A DNA stretch of 64,000 bases from Flavobacterium suncheonense GH29-5 = DSM 17707. Its GTDB lineage: Bacteria; Bacteroidota; Bacteroidia; Flavobacteriales; Flavobacteriaceae. The DNA lies in assembly GCF_000430025.1 (NCBI RefSeq), contig NZ_KE387020.1:228626-292625 (forward strand), given 5' to 3'. Each line of letters begins with the position of its first letter. The first letter of the stretch is position 1. Positions 34,574-43,732 of this stretch are shown here, piece after piece. The notes under the pieces were generated by a model, which worked only from the letters and a program-made list of their open reading frames with translations, was not told the DNA's origin and searched no databases. The position numbers and the translations under genes were made by a program.

Positions 34574-35269
34574 TTACTGACCTGCTTCTTTTTTAGCATC
34601 TTCCACCATTTTATCGTTGGCGGTGATGGCAAATTCCACACGACGGTTTTTTCCTCTTCCTTCGTCGGTGTCATTAGTGGCAATCGGATCGGCTTCTCCC
34701 ATTCCTACAATTTTGAAACGCGAGCTAACCAATCCTTTGCTGGCTAAATAGCTTTTTACCGCAGACGCTCTTTGTTCGGAAAGACTTAAATTATACTCAT
34801 CAGAACCTTTACTGTCGGTATAACCGTAAATCTGAATGTCTGTATCCGGATATTGTTTGAAAACCGGTACCAATTTATCCAAGTTCTGTTTCGCTGTAGC
34901 CGTTAAAGTCGATTTGTTAAAATCAAAATTCACGGAATTCTCACCCAAAACCAGTTTGATTCCTTCTCCAACGCGTTCTACTTCTACTCCAGGCAAAGCT
35001 TCCTTGATTTCACGGGCTTGTTTGTCCATGCTGCGACCGATGATTGCTCCGGCTGTACCGCCAATCACACCTCCCAGTACAGCACCCAAAGCACCTTTTC
35101 CGCCTTTTCCTAAATTATTCCCCAAAACTCCGCCAATGACAGCGCCACCAACGGCACCAATCACGGCTCCTTTTTGTGTATTATTGGCATTCTTAACGGA
35201 ATTACATCCTGTAATCATCGAGCTGGCAGTAATGGCAACGGCCAGAGTATAAATACTTAACTTTTTCAT
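34574..35269 (-). CDS. OmpA-family lipoprotein with glycine zipper
   Basis: 231 residues from ATG 35269, which starts a lipoprotein signal peptide (lipobox 'ITGC'); the frame extends 21 codons upstream into the neighbouring gene. After the Cys come Gly-zipper segments ('GAVIGAVGGAVIGGVLG', 'LGAVLGGVIGGTAGAIIG') that probably insert in a membrane, then an OmpA C-terminal peptidoglycan-binding domain with 'YGYTDSKGSDEYNLSLSEQRA' (residue run kept to 20 here: TDSKGSDEYNLSLSEQRA) and 'GRGKNRRVEF'. Links the outer membrane to peptidoglycan. Second gene after the lipocalin-like lipoprotein, 10 nt away. Confidence 0.93.
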   Translation of the reverse strand: MKKLSIYTLAVAITASSMITGCNSVKNANNTQKGAVIGAVGGAVIGGVLGNNLGKGGKGALGAVLGGVIGGTAGAIIGRSMDKQAREIKEALPGVEVERVGEGIKLVLGENSVNFDFNKSTLTATAKQNLDKLVPVFKQYPDTDIQIYGYTDSKGSDEYNLSLSEQRASAVKSYLASKGLVSSRFKIVGMGEADPIATNDTDEGRGKNRRVEFAITANDKMVEDAKKEAGQ

Positions 35270-35279
35270 ATCGTAAATT

Positions 35280-35732
35280 TTAGTTTGTTCTTTCAAATTG
35301 GTACACGATGTCTGCCGTATTGCCGCCCACATTAATTTTATCTATCAGCTGAAAAGAATTGGCCGACTGATTGGCAACCCGCATTCGATAGCCCTGAGTT
35401 ACCTTTCTGGCTTTGGCGTCTTCCCCGATAAATTTTAAAGTAAATTCTTTTTCAGGGGTAATCGACCAAACGATATCGCTCTGAAAATCGGTGCATTGGG
35501 TTAACGCCATTGTCCCTTTGTTGTTGTTGGAAACAAAAGACCAAGTGCTTCCGATAAAGCATTTCGAATCGGCAATCTGAAAAGAAGTCGCTTTAAAGTA
35601 TTCCGCTCCGGGATAGGAAACATTCGTGATTTTCCAATTTCCTTTCAGGCCAACCTGAGACTTGGTATCGATGGTTGGTTTACAGGACGTCACTAAGGCC
35701 AGTAACAAGCTTACAATAAATATCTTTCTCAT
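35280..35732 (-). CDS. Lipocalin-like lipoprotein
   Basis: 150 residues from ATG 35732 (9 further in-frame codons upstream are not needed). Signal peptide ends in lipobox 'VTSCKP'. The mature part 'GLKGNWKITNVSYPG' ... 'NKGTMALTQCTDFQ' ... 'VYQFERTN' has the GxW start and beta-rich pattern of lipocalin-like domains. Two conserved Cys (in 'DSKCFIG' and 'LTQCTDF') may form a disulfide. First gene of a two-gene unit with the OmpA lipoprotein, so a shared outer-membrane role is likely. Ligand unknown. Confidence 0.82.
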   Translation of the reverse strand: MRKIFIVSLLLALVTSCKPTIDTKSQVGLKGNWKITNVSYPGAEYFKATSFQIADSKCFIGSTWSFVSNNNKGTMALTQCTDFQSDIVWSITPEKEFTLKFIGEDAKARKVTQGYRMRVANQSANSFQLIDKINVGGNTADIVYQFERTN

Positions 35733-35918
35733 ACTCAGAAAATTAGGTATATTAAACAATGGTTTTAGTAATTAAAACCGTACTAAATTTACAAATAATT
35801 CCGTCTTAAAGCGGCAATTTGTTATTTTTTAACACTTATGTCATTTTGTCACTGCTTCAGGATTTGGTATTTTATTTGCCTAAAGAGCTGCATAACATTT
35901 ACTTAAATTTTATTCAAT

Positions 35919-37802
35919 ATGACAACAGGAAAAATTAACGTTTCAGTAGAAAACATCTTCCCGTTAATCAAGAAATTCTTATACAGCGATCATGAGATTT
36001 TTTTGCGCGAACTGGTCTCAAACGCTACCGATGCAACCATCAAACTAAAACACTTAACCAGCATTGGGGAAGCAAAAGTGGAGTACGGCAATCCGATTAT
36101 CGAAGTAAAAATCGATAAAGAAGGAAAAAAACTTCACATTACAGACCAAGGCTTGGGAATGACCGCGGAAGAAGTGGAAAAATACATCAACCAGATTGCC
36201 TTTTCCGGGGCAGAAGAGTTTTTGGAAAAATACAAAGACAGCGCAAAGGATTCGGGCGTTATCGGACATTTTGGGTTAGGGTTTTACTCGGCTTTCATGG
36301 TGGCGGAGAAAGTGGAAATCATCACCAAATCCTACAAAGACGAACCGGCTGCGCACTGGACTTGCGACGGCAGCCCGGAATTTACCTTAGAACCGCATGA
36401 CAAATCGGAAAGAGGAACCGAAATCATCCTGCACATCGCCGAGGATTCTTTAGAGTTTTTGGAGGAGCGCAGAATTCGCGAACTGTTGGTAAAATACAAT
36501 AAATTCATGCCGGTACCGATTAAATTCGGAACGCGTAAAGAAGCGTTGCCAAAACCGGAAGATGCCGGCGACGACTATAAAACAGAATACAAAGAAGTAG
36601 ACAACATCATCAACAATCCGAATCCGGCCTGGACGAAACAACCGGCAGATTTAACCGATGACGATTACAGAAATTTCTACCGCGAATTGTATCCGATGCA
36701 GTTTGACGAACCGTTGTTCAACATCCATCTGAACGTGGATTATCCGTTTAACCTGACCGGTATTTTGTACTTCCCGAAAATGTCTGCCGATCTGCAAATT
36801 CAGAAAGACAAAATCCAATTGTACCAAAATCAGGTTTTTGTAACCGATAATGTGGAAGGAATTGTACCGGAATTTTTAACCATGCTGAAAGGGGTAATCG
36901 ATTCGCCGGACATTCCGCTGAACGTTTCCCGCTCCTATTTACAGGCGGATGGTGCCGTGAAGAAAATCTCGAACTACATCACCAGAAAAGTAGCCGATAA
37001 GCTGAAATCGCTGTTTACCGAAAACCGCGAAGATTTCGAACAGAAATGGAACGATATCAAAATCGTACTGGAATACGGAATGCTGTCGGAGCCGAAGTTC
37101 TACGAAAAAGCAGGTGCCTTTGTACTGTATCCGACCGTAGACAAGAAATATTACACGCTGGACGAACTTAAAGGAGCCATAAAAGACCAACAAACCGATA
37201 AAGACGGAAAACTGGTGGTGCTTTACGCGTCCAATGAAGATGCGCAACACAGTTACATCGATTTGGCCAAAGAAAAAGGTTATGAAGTATTATTGTTGGA
37301 TTCACCAATCGTGTCGCATTTGATTCAGAAACTGGAAGCCGACAATGAAAATCTTACGTTTACCCGTGTAGATTCCGATCACATCGACAATCTTATTAAG
37401 AAAGAAGACAGCCAGCTTTCCAAACTGTCCGACGAAGAGAAAGAAAACCTAAAAACCGTTTTGGAAGAATTAGTTCCGAAAACAACTTATACGGTACAAC
37501 TGGAAGCGATGGACAGCAAAACAGCACCGTTTATCATTACGCAGCCGGAATTTATGCGTCGTATGAAAGAAATGAGTCAGACCGGAGGCGGCATGTTCGG
37601 CATGAGCAATTTCCCGGAAATGTATAATCTGGTGGTAAACACCAACTCCGATTTAGCTTCGGCTATTTTAAGTGAGAAAGACAAAACCGTTCAGGAGAAT
37701 CTGGTAAAACAGGCGCTTGATCTGGCTAAATTATCGCAGGGTCTTTTAAAAGGCGAAGATTTAACCGCTTTTGTGAAAAGAAGTTTCGAACTTATAAAAT
37801 AA
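35919..37802 (+). CDS. htpG: Molecular chaperone HtpG (Hsp90)
   Basis: 627 residues, typical bacterial Hsp90. GHKL ATPase N-domain with 'RELVSNATDA' near residue 30, 'DQGLGMT' and 'GHFGLGFYSAFMV'; middle domain catalytic-loop Arg in 'NVSRSYLQ'; C-terminal dimerisation domain ending 'KRSFELIK'. Cytosolic ATP-dependent chaperone for late-folding clients and heat stress. Monocistronic, with a strong terminator after it. I see no clear heat-shock operator upstream. Confidence 0.98.
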   Translation: MTTGKINVSVENIFPLIKKFLYSDHEIFLRELVSNATDATIKLKHLTSIGEAKVEYGNPIIEVKIDKEGKKLHITDQGLGMTAEEVEKYINQIAFSGAEEFLEKYKDSAKDSGVIGHFGLGFYSAFMVAEKVEIITKSYKDEPAAHWTCDGSPEFTLEPHDKSERGTEIILHIAEDSLEFLEERRIRELLVKYNKFMPVPIKFGTRKEALPKPEDAGDDYKTEYKEVDNIINNPNPAWTKQPADLTDDDYRNFYRELYPMQFDEPLFNIHLNVDYPFNLTGILYFPKMSADLQIQKDKIQLYQNQVFVTDNVEGIVPEFLTMLKGVIDSPDIPLNVSRSYLQADGAVKKISNYITRKVADKLKSLFTENREDFEQKWNDIKIVLEYGMLSEPKFYEKAGAFVLYPTVDKKYYTLDELKGAIKDQQTDKDGKLVVLYASNEDAQHSYIDLAKEKGYEVLLLDSPIVSHLIQKLEADNENLTFTRVDSDHIDNLIKKEDSQLSKLSDEEKENLKTVLEELVPKTTYTVQLEAMDSKTAPFIITQPEFMRRMKEMSQTGGGMFGMSNFPEMYNLVVNTNSDLASAILSEKDKTVQENLVKQALDLAKLSQGLLKGEDLTAFVKRSFELIK

Positions 37803-37821
37803 ACCGATTCAACCACCGTTT

Positions 37822-37853
37822 AAAACCTGTAAGCCTCTTACAGGTTTTTTTGT
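37822..37853 (+). terminator. Terminator after htpG
   Basis: 12-bp stem AAAACCTGTAAG / CTTACAGGTTTT with a CCT loop, followed by a T run. Confidence 0.92.
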
Positions 37854-37931
37854 TTTAATACAATTTTAAGTTTTCGTTTAAACCTTTTTAACTATTTTAC
37901 GTCTAATATCACAACCTTAAACCTGAAAATT

Positions 37932-38771
37932 ATGAAGAATCTAAGATTTCAACTATTAAGCGGATTGTTTGCCCTTACCGTATCCCTTGTTTCCTGTTCT
38001 AAAGAAGAAGATGTAAAAGGCAGTAGTGATGTAGATCAAAAAATGATGATGGCTTCCGCGGAAATCGATTTTGTCAACGAGGCCGATTTTAATTCCGGAA
38101 TGGAAGTGGCCAGCGACAACGGGAGTTATTCCGGTAAAAACAGCAGCCATACCGCTGCATTAACCGCTTGTGCCACCGTTACCGTTAACAATATAACACC
38201 AGGCGTTTTCCCTAAAGTTTTCACGATTAACTTTGGAAACGGTTGCATCAACAATGGGATTCATCGTTCCGGTATTTTAACCATTACACTGTCTGATTAT
38301 CTGATGAACACCGGAAGCGTTATGACGATTGAACGCTCCAATTACTACGTAAACGGAAGACATGTCGAAGGAACCGTAACCTACGAAAACGAAACCACCA
38401 ATCCGGACACACCACAATGGACCCGAACGATAACTAACGGGCAAATCACTAATTTACAGGGAGAAGTTTTCACCCATCACGGTACCAGAACCGTAAAACA
38501 AACGGAAGGTGTCGGCACGCTTACTTTAGACGATAATGTATACCACATTCTGTCCGGTACGCATACTGTAAACCGTCCGAACGGAACATCCTTAACTGTA
38601 ACGGTAGTGGAAACCCTTATTAAAAAATACGCCTGTAACTATATTTCACAAGGACAATTGGATTTAGAAGGTACATATCTCGACGGAATTCTGGATTACG
38701 GCGACAACACTTGCGACAATCAGGCCACATATACGCATTCAAACGGAACTGTCTATCCGGTTAATCTTTAA
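37932..38771 (+). CDS. Hypothetical lipoprotein
   Basis: 279 residues; signal peptide with lipobox 'LVSCSK', then 'EEDVKG', an acidic stretch like flavobacterial surface-export signals. The mature part is beta-rich, with repeated short strands ('GILTITLSDY', 'GRHVEGTVTYEN', 'TRTITNGQIT') and four Cys, two of which end the protein ('KYACNY', 'DNTCDN'). I do not recognise a named domain. Between htpG and a DMT transporter gene, flanked by terminators on both sides, so it is an independent unit. Function unknown. Confidence 0.78.
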   Translation: MKNLRFQLLSGLFALTVSLVSCSKEEDVKGSSDVDQKMMMASAEIDFVNEADFNSGMEVASDNGSYSGKNSSHTAALTACATVTVNNITPGVFPKVFTINFGNGCINNGIHRSGILTITLSDYLMNTGSVMTIERSNYYVNGRHVEGTVTYENETTNPDTPQWTRTITNGQITNLQGEVFTHHGTRTVKQTEGVGTLTLDDNVYHILSGTHTVNRPNGTSLTVTVVETLIKKYACNYISQGQLDLEGTYLDGILDYGDNTCDNQATYTHSNGTVYPVNL

Positions 38772-38794
38772 TTTTACAATTTAAAAAACATAAG

Positions 38795-38826
38795 AAACTC
38801 CTGAGCGTTTGGTTGGGAGTTTTTTA
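38795..38826 (+). terminator. Terminator after the lipoprotein gene
   Basis: AAACTCC at 38795-38801 pairs with GGAGTTT at 38816-38822, followed by Ts. The 14-nt loop is large. Confidence 0.7.
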
Positions 38827-38871
38827 TTTGCAAAACATTCACGTTTAGTTTGCAACAAGTTTTTCTCCTAA

Positions 38872-38902
38872 TTGCCAGACTAAAACAAAAAAACTATCTT
38901 TG
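38872..38902 (+). promoter_or_regulatory. Promoter of the DMT transporter gene
   Basis: TTG (38872-38874), 20-nt spacer, TATCTTTG (38895-38902). Spacing and -7 are both consensus. The gene ATG is 22 nt further at 38925. Confidence 0.8.
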
Positions 38903-38924
38903 CCGGCTTTTTAAAATTGAAGAT

Positions 38925-39818
38925 ATGTTTGGAAACAGAGTATTGAAAGGAGTTTTTTTAGTAGGTTTAGGTGCAACCAGTTACGGTATGCTGGCCACAT
39001 TTGTTAAACTGGCATACAAAGAAAACTACACGACAGCAGAAGTAACCACCTCACAGTTTGTTTTAGGGATTTTTGGAATTCTGCTAATCAATGCTTTTCA
39101 GAAAACTAAGAAAGGTAATGCAGTCGTTAAAGCTTCAGGCAAAAACATTTTCCACCTCATGCTGGCCGGAACTTCCTTAGGAATGACCAGTGTTTTCTAT
39201 TATCTGGCGGTAAAATACATCCCGGTTTCCATTGGTATTGTTTTACTGATGCAAACCGTATGGATGGGCGTGCTGCTAGAATGGATGCTGGATAAAAAAG
39301 CACCTTCCTTACAAAAAATAATATCTGTAATCATAGTTCTTATCGGAACCGCCTTAGCAACCAACCTGATAAAAAGTGACATTCAATTAGACTGGCGCGG
39401 CATCATGTGGGGGCTTTTGGCAGCTTCTTCTTTCACAACCACTATGTTTACGGCAAACCGAATTGCGGTGGGCATTTCATCCGCTCAACGGTCGTTGTAT
39501 ATGTTGCTTGGCGGTGCCATTATTGTTTTCGGCTTTTCGGTTGCCACCCAAACCACACCTTTTAATTTTGGTATTTTCTTAAAATGGGGAATCGTATTGG
39601 CACTTTTCGGAACCATCATTCCGCCGATGCTGATGAATGCAGGATTTCCGCACACCGGAATCGGATTGGGCAGTATTGTTTCCTCTTTGGAATTACCCGT
39701 TTCGGTAATGATGGCCTTTATTATTTTAGACGAAACAGTGGTTTTCACGCAATGGATAGGGATCATACTGATCATTCTGGCCATTGTCATCATGAACGTC
39801 AATTACAGAAAAAAATAA
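38925..39818 (+). CDS. EamA-family drug/metabolite transporter
   Basis: 297 residues from ATG 38925; upstream codons lie across the promoter and are not used. About ten hydrophobic segments arranged as two EamA repeats of five: the first begins 'GVFLVGLGATSYGMLATFVKL', capped here as 20-residue pieces, the second 'GIMWGLLAASSFTTTMFTAN'. 'LEWMLDKKAPSLQKIIS' and 'LELPVSVMMAFIILDETV' are typical loop/helix motifs of the group. Likely a metabolite exporter in the inner membrane; substrate unknown. Followed by aqpZ on the same strand. Confidence 0.9.
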   Translation: MFGNRVLKGVFLVGLGATSYGMLATFVKLAYKENYTTAEVTTSQFVLGIFGILLINAFQKTKKGNAVVKASGKNIFHLMLAGTSLGMTSVFYYLAVKYIPVSIGIVLLMQTVWMGVLLEWMLDKKAPSLQKIISVIIVLIGTALATNLIKSDIQLDWRGIMWGLLAASSFTTTMFTANRIAVGISSAQRSLYMLLGGAIIVFGFSVATQTTPFNFGIFLKWGIVLALFGTIIPPMLMNAGFPHTGIGLGSIVSSLELPVSVMMAFIILDETVVFTQWIGIILIILAIVIMNVNYRKK

Positions 39819-39838
39819 CAACTTGTGCGTTTTTTCAC

Positions 39839-39846
39839 TAAATTTG
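39839..39846 (+). promoter_or_regulatory. TAnnTTTG element for aqpZ
   Basis: TAAATTTG, exact consensus, 23 nt before the ATG at 39870. The nearest TTG leaves a short 13-nt spacer, so the -33 part is doubtful. Confidence 0.45.
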
Positions 39847-39869
39847 AGAATAACCAAAACTCAGATTTT

Positions 39870-40577
39870 ATGAAAAAATTATTTGCAGAATTTTTTGGAA
39901 CGTACTGGCTGGTGTTCGGAGGTTGCGGAAGCGCTTTGTTTGCCGCCGGAATACCGGAACTCGGAATCGGATTTGCAGGCGTATCGCTTGCCTTCGGACT
40001 TACCGTATTAACAATGGCTTATGCTGTCGGTCACATTTCGGGCGGACACTTTAACCCGGCTGTTTCCTTTGGTTTATGGGCAGGCGGTCGTTTCGAAGCC
40101 AAAGATTTGGTTTCCTACATTTTGGCACAATGTCTGGGAGCGATTGCCGCTGCTGGATCATTATTTGTAATCCTTTCCGGAAAACCCGGATTTGCCATCG
40201 ACAATACTAAAGCCGGCGCCTTTGCCTCCAACGGATACGGCGCCTTTTCACCTGACGGCTATTCGATGATGTCGGCATTTCTTGCAGAATTTGTACTAAC
40301 TTTATTCTTCCTGCTAATCATTTTGGGTGCTACAGACAAACTGGCGAACGGCAAATTTGCCGGTGTTGCCATCGGTTTAGGCTTAACGTTAATCCATTTG
40401 GTTAGCATTCCCATTACGAATACTTCAGTAAATCCGGCGCGTTCCACCTCACAGGCATTATTTACCCAAGGTGAACCACTGATGCAGCTTTGGCTGTTTT
40501 GGGTGGCCCCGATATTAGGCGCTGTTGCAGCAGGATTCATTTACAAAAATCTCCTGCAACAAAGCGAAACCGAATAA
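39870..40577 (+). CDS. aqpZ: Aquaporin Z
   Basis: MIP-family water channel of 235 residues from ATG 39870 (a further 15 in-frame codons upstream carry the -7 element). Six membrane segments and two NPA half-helices: 'HFNPAVSFG' (Asn62-Ala64) and '[12 protein letters not shown]', with the selectivity-filter Arg after the second. The pore signature '[12 protein letters not shown]' is typical of bacterial AqpZ rather than glycerol facilitators, which carry extra residues. Passive water movement across the inner membrane. It is likely its own unit, close to the DMT gene. Confidence 0.95.
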   Translation: MKKLFAEFFGTYWLVFGGCGSALFAAGIPELGIGFAGVSLAFGLTVLTMAYAVGHISGGHFNPAVSFGLWAGGRFEAKDLVSYILAQCLGAIAAAGSLFVILSGKPGFAIDNTKAGAFASNGYGAFSPDGYSMMSAFLAEFVLTLFFLLIILGATDKLANGKFAGVAIGLGLTLIHLVSIPITNTSVNPARSTSQALFTQGEPLMQLWLFWVAPILGAVAAGFIYKNLLQQSETE

Positions 40578-40638
40578 TCTCGAACAATGCAACGAAACAA
40601 GCGGTGAAATCTTCATCGCTTTTTTTGTACCTTTAAAC

Positions 40639-41241
40639 ATGAATCTGCTTTTCCCAAATACTAAAATTGTTTTCGATTTACCCGATGCCGAACTGGAATA
40701 TTACCCGGATTTCTTTGCGGAGGAAGAAGCGAATCTGATCTTCAATCAGTTGTATGCCGAAATTCCGTGGCAGCAGGACAACATTACTGTTTTTGGTAAA
40801 AAATATTTACAGCCGAGACTTACTGCTTTGTTCGGAAACGAGGGAAAACCTTATTCATATTCGAATATTACGATGCAGCCACATTCGTGGAACAAACTAT
40901 TGATGGAGATTAAACACAAGGTTGAAACCATAACGCAGGAAAGTTTCACCTCTGTCTTGCTGAATCTGTATCGGGACGGCAAAGACAGTAACGGTTGGCA
41001 TGCGGATAATGAAAAAGAACTGGGGAAAAATCCGGTAATTGCTTCGGTGAGTTTTGGCGGCGAACGGGTTTTTCAGTTAAAACACAATGAGCGGAAAGAC
41101 CTCAAACAACAAATCGTATTGAAAAACGGCAGCTTACTTTTAATGAAAGGCACCACTCAGCACTATTGGAAGCATCAGATACCCAAAACAGTAAAACCCG
41201 TAAATCCACGAATTAATCTTACGTTTCGAAGACTTTTGTAA
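40639..41241 (+). CDS. alkB: AlkB-type 2-oxoglutarate/Fe(II) dioxygenase
   Basis: 200 residues from ATG 40639; the longer frame covers the end of aqpZ. Iron ligands His121 and Asp123 in 'GWHADNEKEL' and His179 in 'YWKHQIP', then the 2-oxoglutarate-binding 'RINLTFRR' with Arg191/Arg197. It repairs alkylated bases such as 1-methyladenine and 3-methylcytosine by oxidative demethylation. Length and motif spacing match the short ALKBH2/3-like bacterial branch. No Ada-type regulator is adjacent. A near-consensus TACCTTTA lies just before the ATG. Confidence 0.92.
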   Translation: MNLLFPNTKIVFDLPDAELEYYPDFFAEEEANLIFNQLYAEIPWQQDNITVFGKKYLQPRLTALFGNEGKPYSYSNITMQPHSWNKLLMEIKHKVETITQESFTSVLLNLYRDGKDSNGWHADNEKELGKNPVIASVSFGGERVFQLKHNERKDLKQQIVLKNGSLLLMKGTTQHYWKHQIPKTVKPVNPRINLTFRRLL

Positions 41242-41392
41242 CACAAAATGCAACGTCGAAATTCATTTTGGTCTGATTTTTGAAAATTTCAAAAAAATAA
41301 AGGGGCTCGATTTCTAAATTCATTTTTTTAGTAATATTGAGTAAACAATTAAGCATAACTAAAACCATTTATTTGAATTAATTTTTCATCTG

Positions 41393-41674
41393 ATGAAAAA
41401 ACGCAAAATTTCAGAAATGGATAACGAGACTTTAGATCGCGTTATCACTATGGCTCAGGAGGAAAAAAAACCTTTTGAAGTATTAAAAGAAGAATTCGGA
41501 ATTACGGAAAACGACGTAACGGAACTCATGCGAAAAAGACTTTCCAAAGACAATTTCGAACTGTGGAAGAAAAAGGTTACCGCGAGCAAACCGAAACCAA
41601 AACCTCAAAAATTCAACGATTTTGAGGATGACGATTTAGACAGCAAATACTATTTTAAAAATAAGTTTGATTAA
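41393..41674 (+). CDS. TIGR03643/DUF2805 family small protein
   Basis: 93 residues. The N-terminal half 'ISEMDNETLDRVITMAQEEK' plus 'FEVLKEEFGITENDVTELMRKRL' (helix-turn-helix-like, residues ~8-48) is the family signature, and 'SKDNFELWKKKV' follows. A basic/acidic C-terminal tail ends the protein. The family is short, widespread in Bacteroidota, and has no known function; the HTH-like pattern hints at nucleic acid binding. Monocistronic, ended by a hairpin. Confidence 0.85.
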   Translation: MKKRKISEMDNETLDRVITMAQEEKKPFEVLKEEFGITENDVTELMRKRLSKDNFELWKKKVTASKPKPKPQKFNDFEDDDLDSKYYFKNKFD

Positions 41675-41676
41675 GC

Positions 41677-41706
41677 AAAATCCCGAAAAAAATCGGGATT
41701 TTTTAT
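41677..41706 (+). terminator. Terminator
   Basis: 10-bp stem AAAATCCCGA / TCGGGATTTT with an A-rich loop, followed by Ts. Confidence 0.88.
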
Positions 41707-41763
41707 TTCAATATGTAACATTTTAAGAGAATTCCTTACTTATAATTCAAAAAAACACAAACG

Positions 41764-43632
41764 ATGAAAAAAATAGTTTACACCATTGCTTTGGCTGCGG
41801 TATTTTTAAGCTGCAAATCCCAAAGTACCGCAAGCACGACTTCTTCGGTAAAAAATGAAGTTGAAGTAGCCATCGATTTAAAAAATGTAACCGACGACAA
41901 AGTAATGGTTACTGTTACAGCACCAAAGATTACCACCGAAACCACAACCTTCAATATTCCCAAAACTGTTCCGGGCACTTATTCGGCCGACAACTACGGA
42001 CGTTTTATTGAAAATGTAAAAGCTTACGATGCTAAAGGAAAAGAACTTACCGTTGTTAAAGAAGGCGAAAACACCTGGAAAATCTCCAACGCAAAAGCTT
42101 TAGCCAAAGTAACCTATTGGGTTAACGACAGTTTCGACGTGGAAACAACGGGCGGCATTGGCGGAAAAGACGTTTTTTCACCAGCGGGAACCAACATTAT
42201 TGCAGGGAAAAACTTCATGATTAACACCCATGGTTTTGTTGGCTATTTTGAAGGGAAATCCGAGCTGCCATACAAAGTTAACATCGCACACCCAGCCGAT
42301 TTATGGGGTGCTACTTCAATGATTGACACAGACAACAGCAATGAAAGCGATACCTTTCATACCTCAAGATATGCAGAATTAGTAGACCATCCGATCATGT
42401 ACTCCAAACCGGACTACGTTACGTTTAAGGTAGACGACATGGATATCTTAATCAGCCTCTATTCTCCAAACGGCACTTATAAAGCAGCGGATATTGCTCC
42501 GGCCATGGAAACCATGATGAGAGCTCAGAAAAAATTCTTAGGTCCGATTAATGCCACCAAAAAATACAGCGTTCTTTTGTATTTGTCCGACATGAAAGAA
42601 AAAGACGCAAAAGGATTCGGGGCTTTAGAGCACACCACTTCCACCACGGTCGTAATGCCGGAAATGATGCCGAAAGCGGCCTTATTAGAGCAATTAAAAG
42701 ACGTGGTTTCGCATGAATTTTTCCACATTGTTACCCCGCTAACGGTGCATTCTAAAGAAATCCATTATTTCGATTTCAACAACCCTAAAATGTCCCAGCA
42801 CCTGTGGATGTACGAAGGTGTTACAGAATATTTCGCCAACCTTTTCCAGGTAAATCAGGGATTAATTACCGAAGAGGAGTTTTACGACCGTATGGCGGAT
42901 AAAATCCAACAATCGAAACGATTCGACGAGAAAATGCCGTTTACCAAAATGAGTAAAGACATTTTAGACGCAAAATACAAAGATTCGTATTACAACGTAT
43001 ACCTGAAAGGAGCGCTGATTGCGATGTGTATCGACATTCAGATGCGCGAGAGCAGCAATGGTGAAAAAGGAATCTTAGACTTAATGCAGGCACTGTCGAA
43101 TGAATATGGTGCAAACAAACCATTTAACGATGAAGAATTGTTTGGCAAAATCACTTCGTTAACCTATCCGGCTGTTGGCGAATTCCTGAAGACTTATGTA
43201 GCAGGCGAAACACCAATTCCTTACGACCAGTTCTTCGCTAAAATGGGCGTTAAAGAAACCACCGTTAAAAAACCGGGAAATCCGTTCTTAAAAGACGAAT
43301 CGACCCCTTATATTACCGTTAACCCGTCCACGAAAGAAATTTTGGTACTTCCGGACGTAGAGCTGAACAGCTTTATGAAAACCTTAGGAATCAAAAACAA
43401 CGACACCATTCTGGCGATTAACGACACCAACTACAATCTAGACAACATCTACGATATGATAATGTTAAGCATGGACTGGAAAGAAGGTGACGCCATTACC
43501 GTTAAAATCAAACGCGACGGCAAAGAACAAATCTTAAAAGGAAAAGTAACCTTACCAATGCAGGATGCCGAAGGGTATCATGCCGTAGACACCAGCAAAA
43601 CCAAGTTAAAAGAACGCTGGCTGAAAGGATAA
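41764..43632 (+). CDS. M61 family lipoprotein metallopeptidase
   Basis: 622 residues: lipobox 'LSCKSQ' in the N-terminal signal, a beta-rich N-domain, then a metallopeptidase domain with zinc motif 'HEFFH' at His317-His321 and Glu in 'YEGVTEYFANL', the gluzincin pattern; a C-terminal PDZ-like region ('FMKTLGIKNNDTILAINDT', 'GDAITVKIKRDGKEQ'). This is the glycyl-aminopeptidase family, probably anchored on the periplasmic face of a membrane. Terminated by a perfect 16-bp hairpin. Confidence 0.93.
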   Translation: MKKIVYTIALAAVFLSCKSQSTASTTSSVKNEVEVAIDLKNVTDDKVMVTVTAPKITTETTTFNIPKTVPGTYSADNYGRFIENVKAYDAKGKELTVVKEGENTWKISNAKALAKVTYWVNDSFDVETTGGIGGKDVFSPAGTNIIAGKNFMINTHGFVGYFEGKSELPYKVNIAHPADLWGATSMIDTDNSNESDTFHTSRYAELVDHPIMYSKPDYVTFKVDDMDILISLYSPNGTYKAADIAPAMETMMRAQKKFLGPINATKKYSVLLYLSDMKEKDAKGFGALEHTTSTTVVMPEMMPKAALLEQLKDVVSHEFFHIVTPLTVHSKEIHYFDFNNPKMSQHLWMYEGVTEYFANLFQVNQGLITEEEFYDRMADKIQQSKRFDEKMPFTKMSKDILDAKYKDSYYNVYLKGALIAMCIDIQMRESSNGEKGILDLMQALSNEYGANKPFNDEELFGKITSLTYPAVGEFLKTYVAGETPIPYDQFFAKMGVKETTVKKPGNPFLKDESTPYITVNPSTKEILVLPDVELNSFMKTLGIKNNDTILAINDTNYNLDNIYDMIMLSMDWKEGDAITVKIKRDGKEQILKGKVTLPMQDAEGYHAVDTSKTKLKERWLKG

Positions 43633-43653
43633 AAAGCATTTTCTTCCTCACAG

Positions 43654-43690
43654 AATCTCCAATCTGAACGTTCAGATTGGAGATTTTTTT
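43654..43690 (+). terminator. Terminator after M61 peptidase gene
   Basis: Perfect 16-bp palindrome centred at 43669/43670 (AATCTCCAATCTGAAC and its complement), followed by a T run. Confidence 0.92.
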
Positions 43691-43732
43691 ATCGAATAAT
43701 TTTCTTTACTTTGCGATTCGAAAAATAAAATC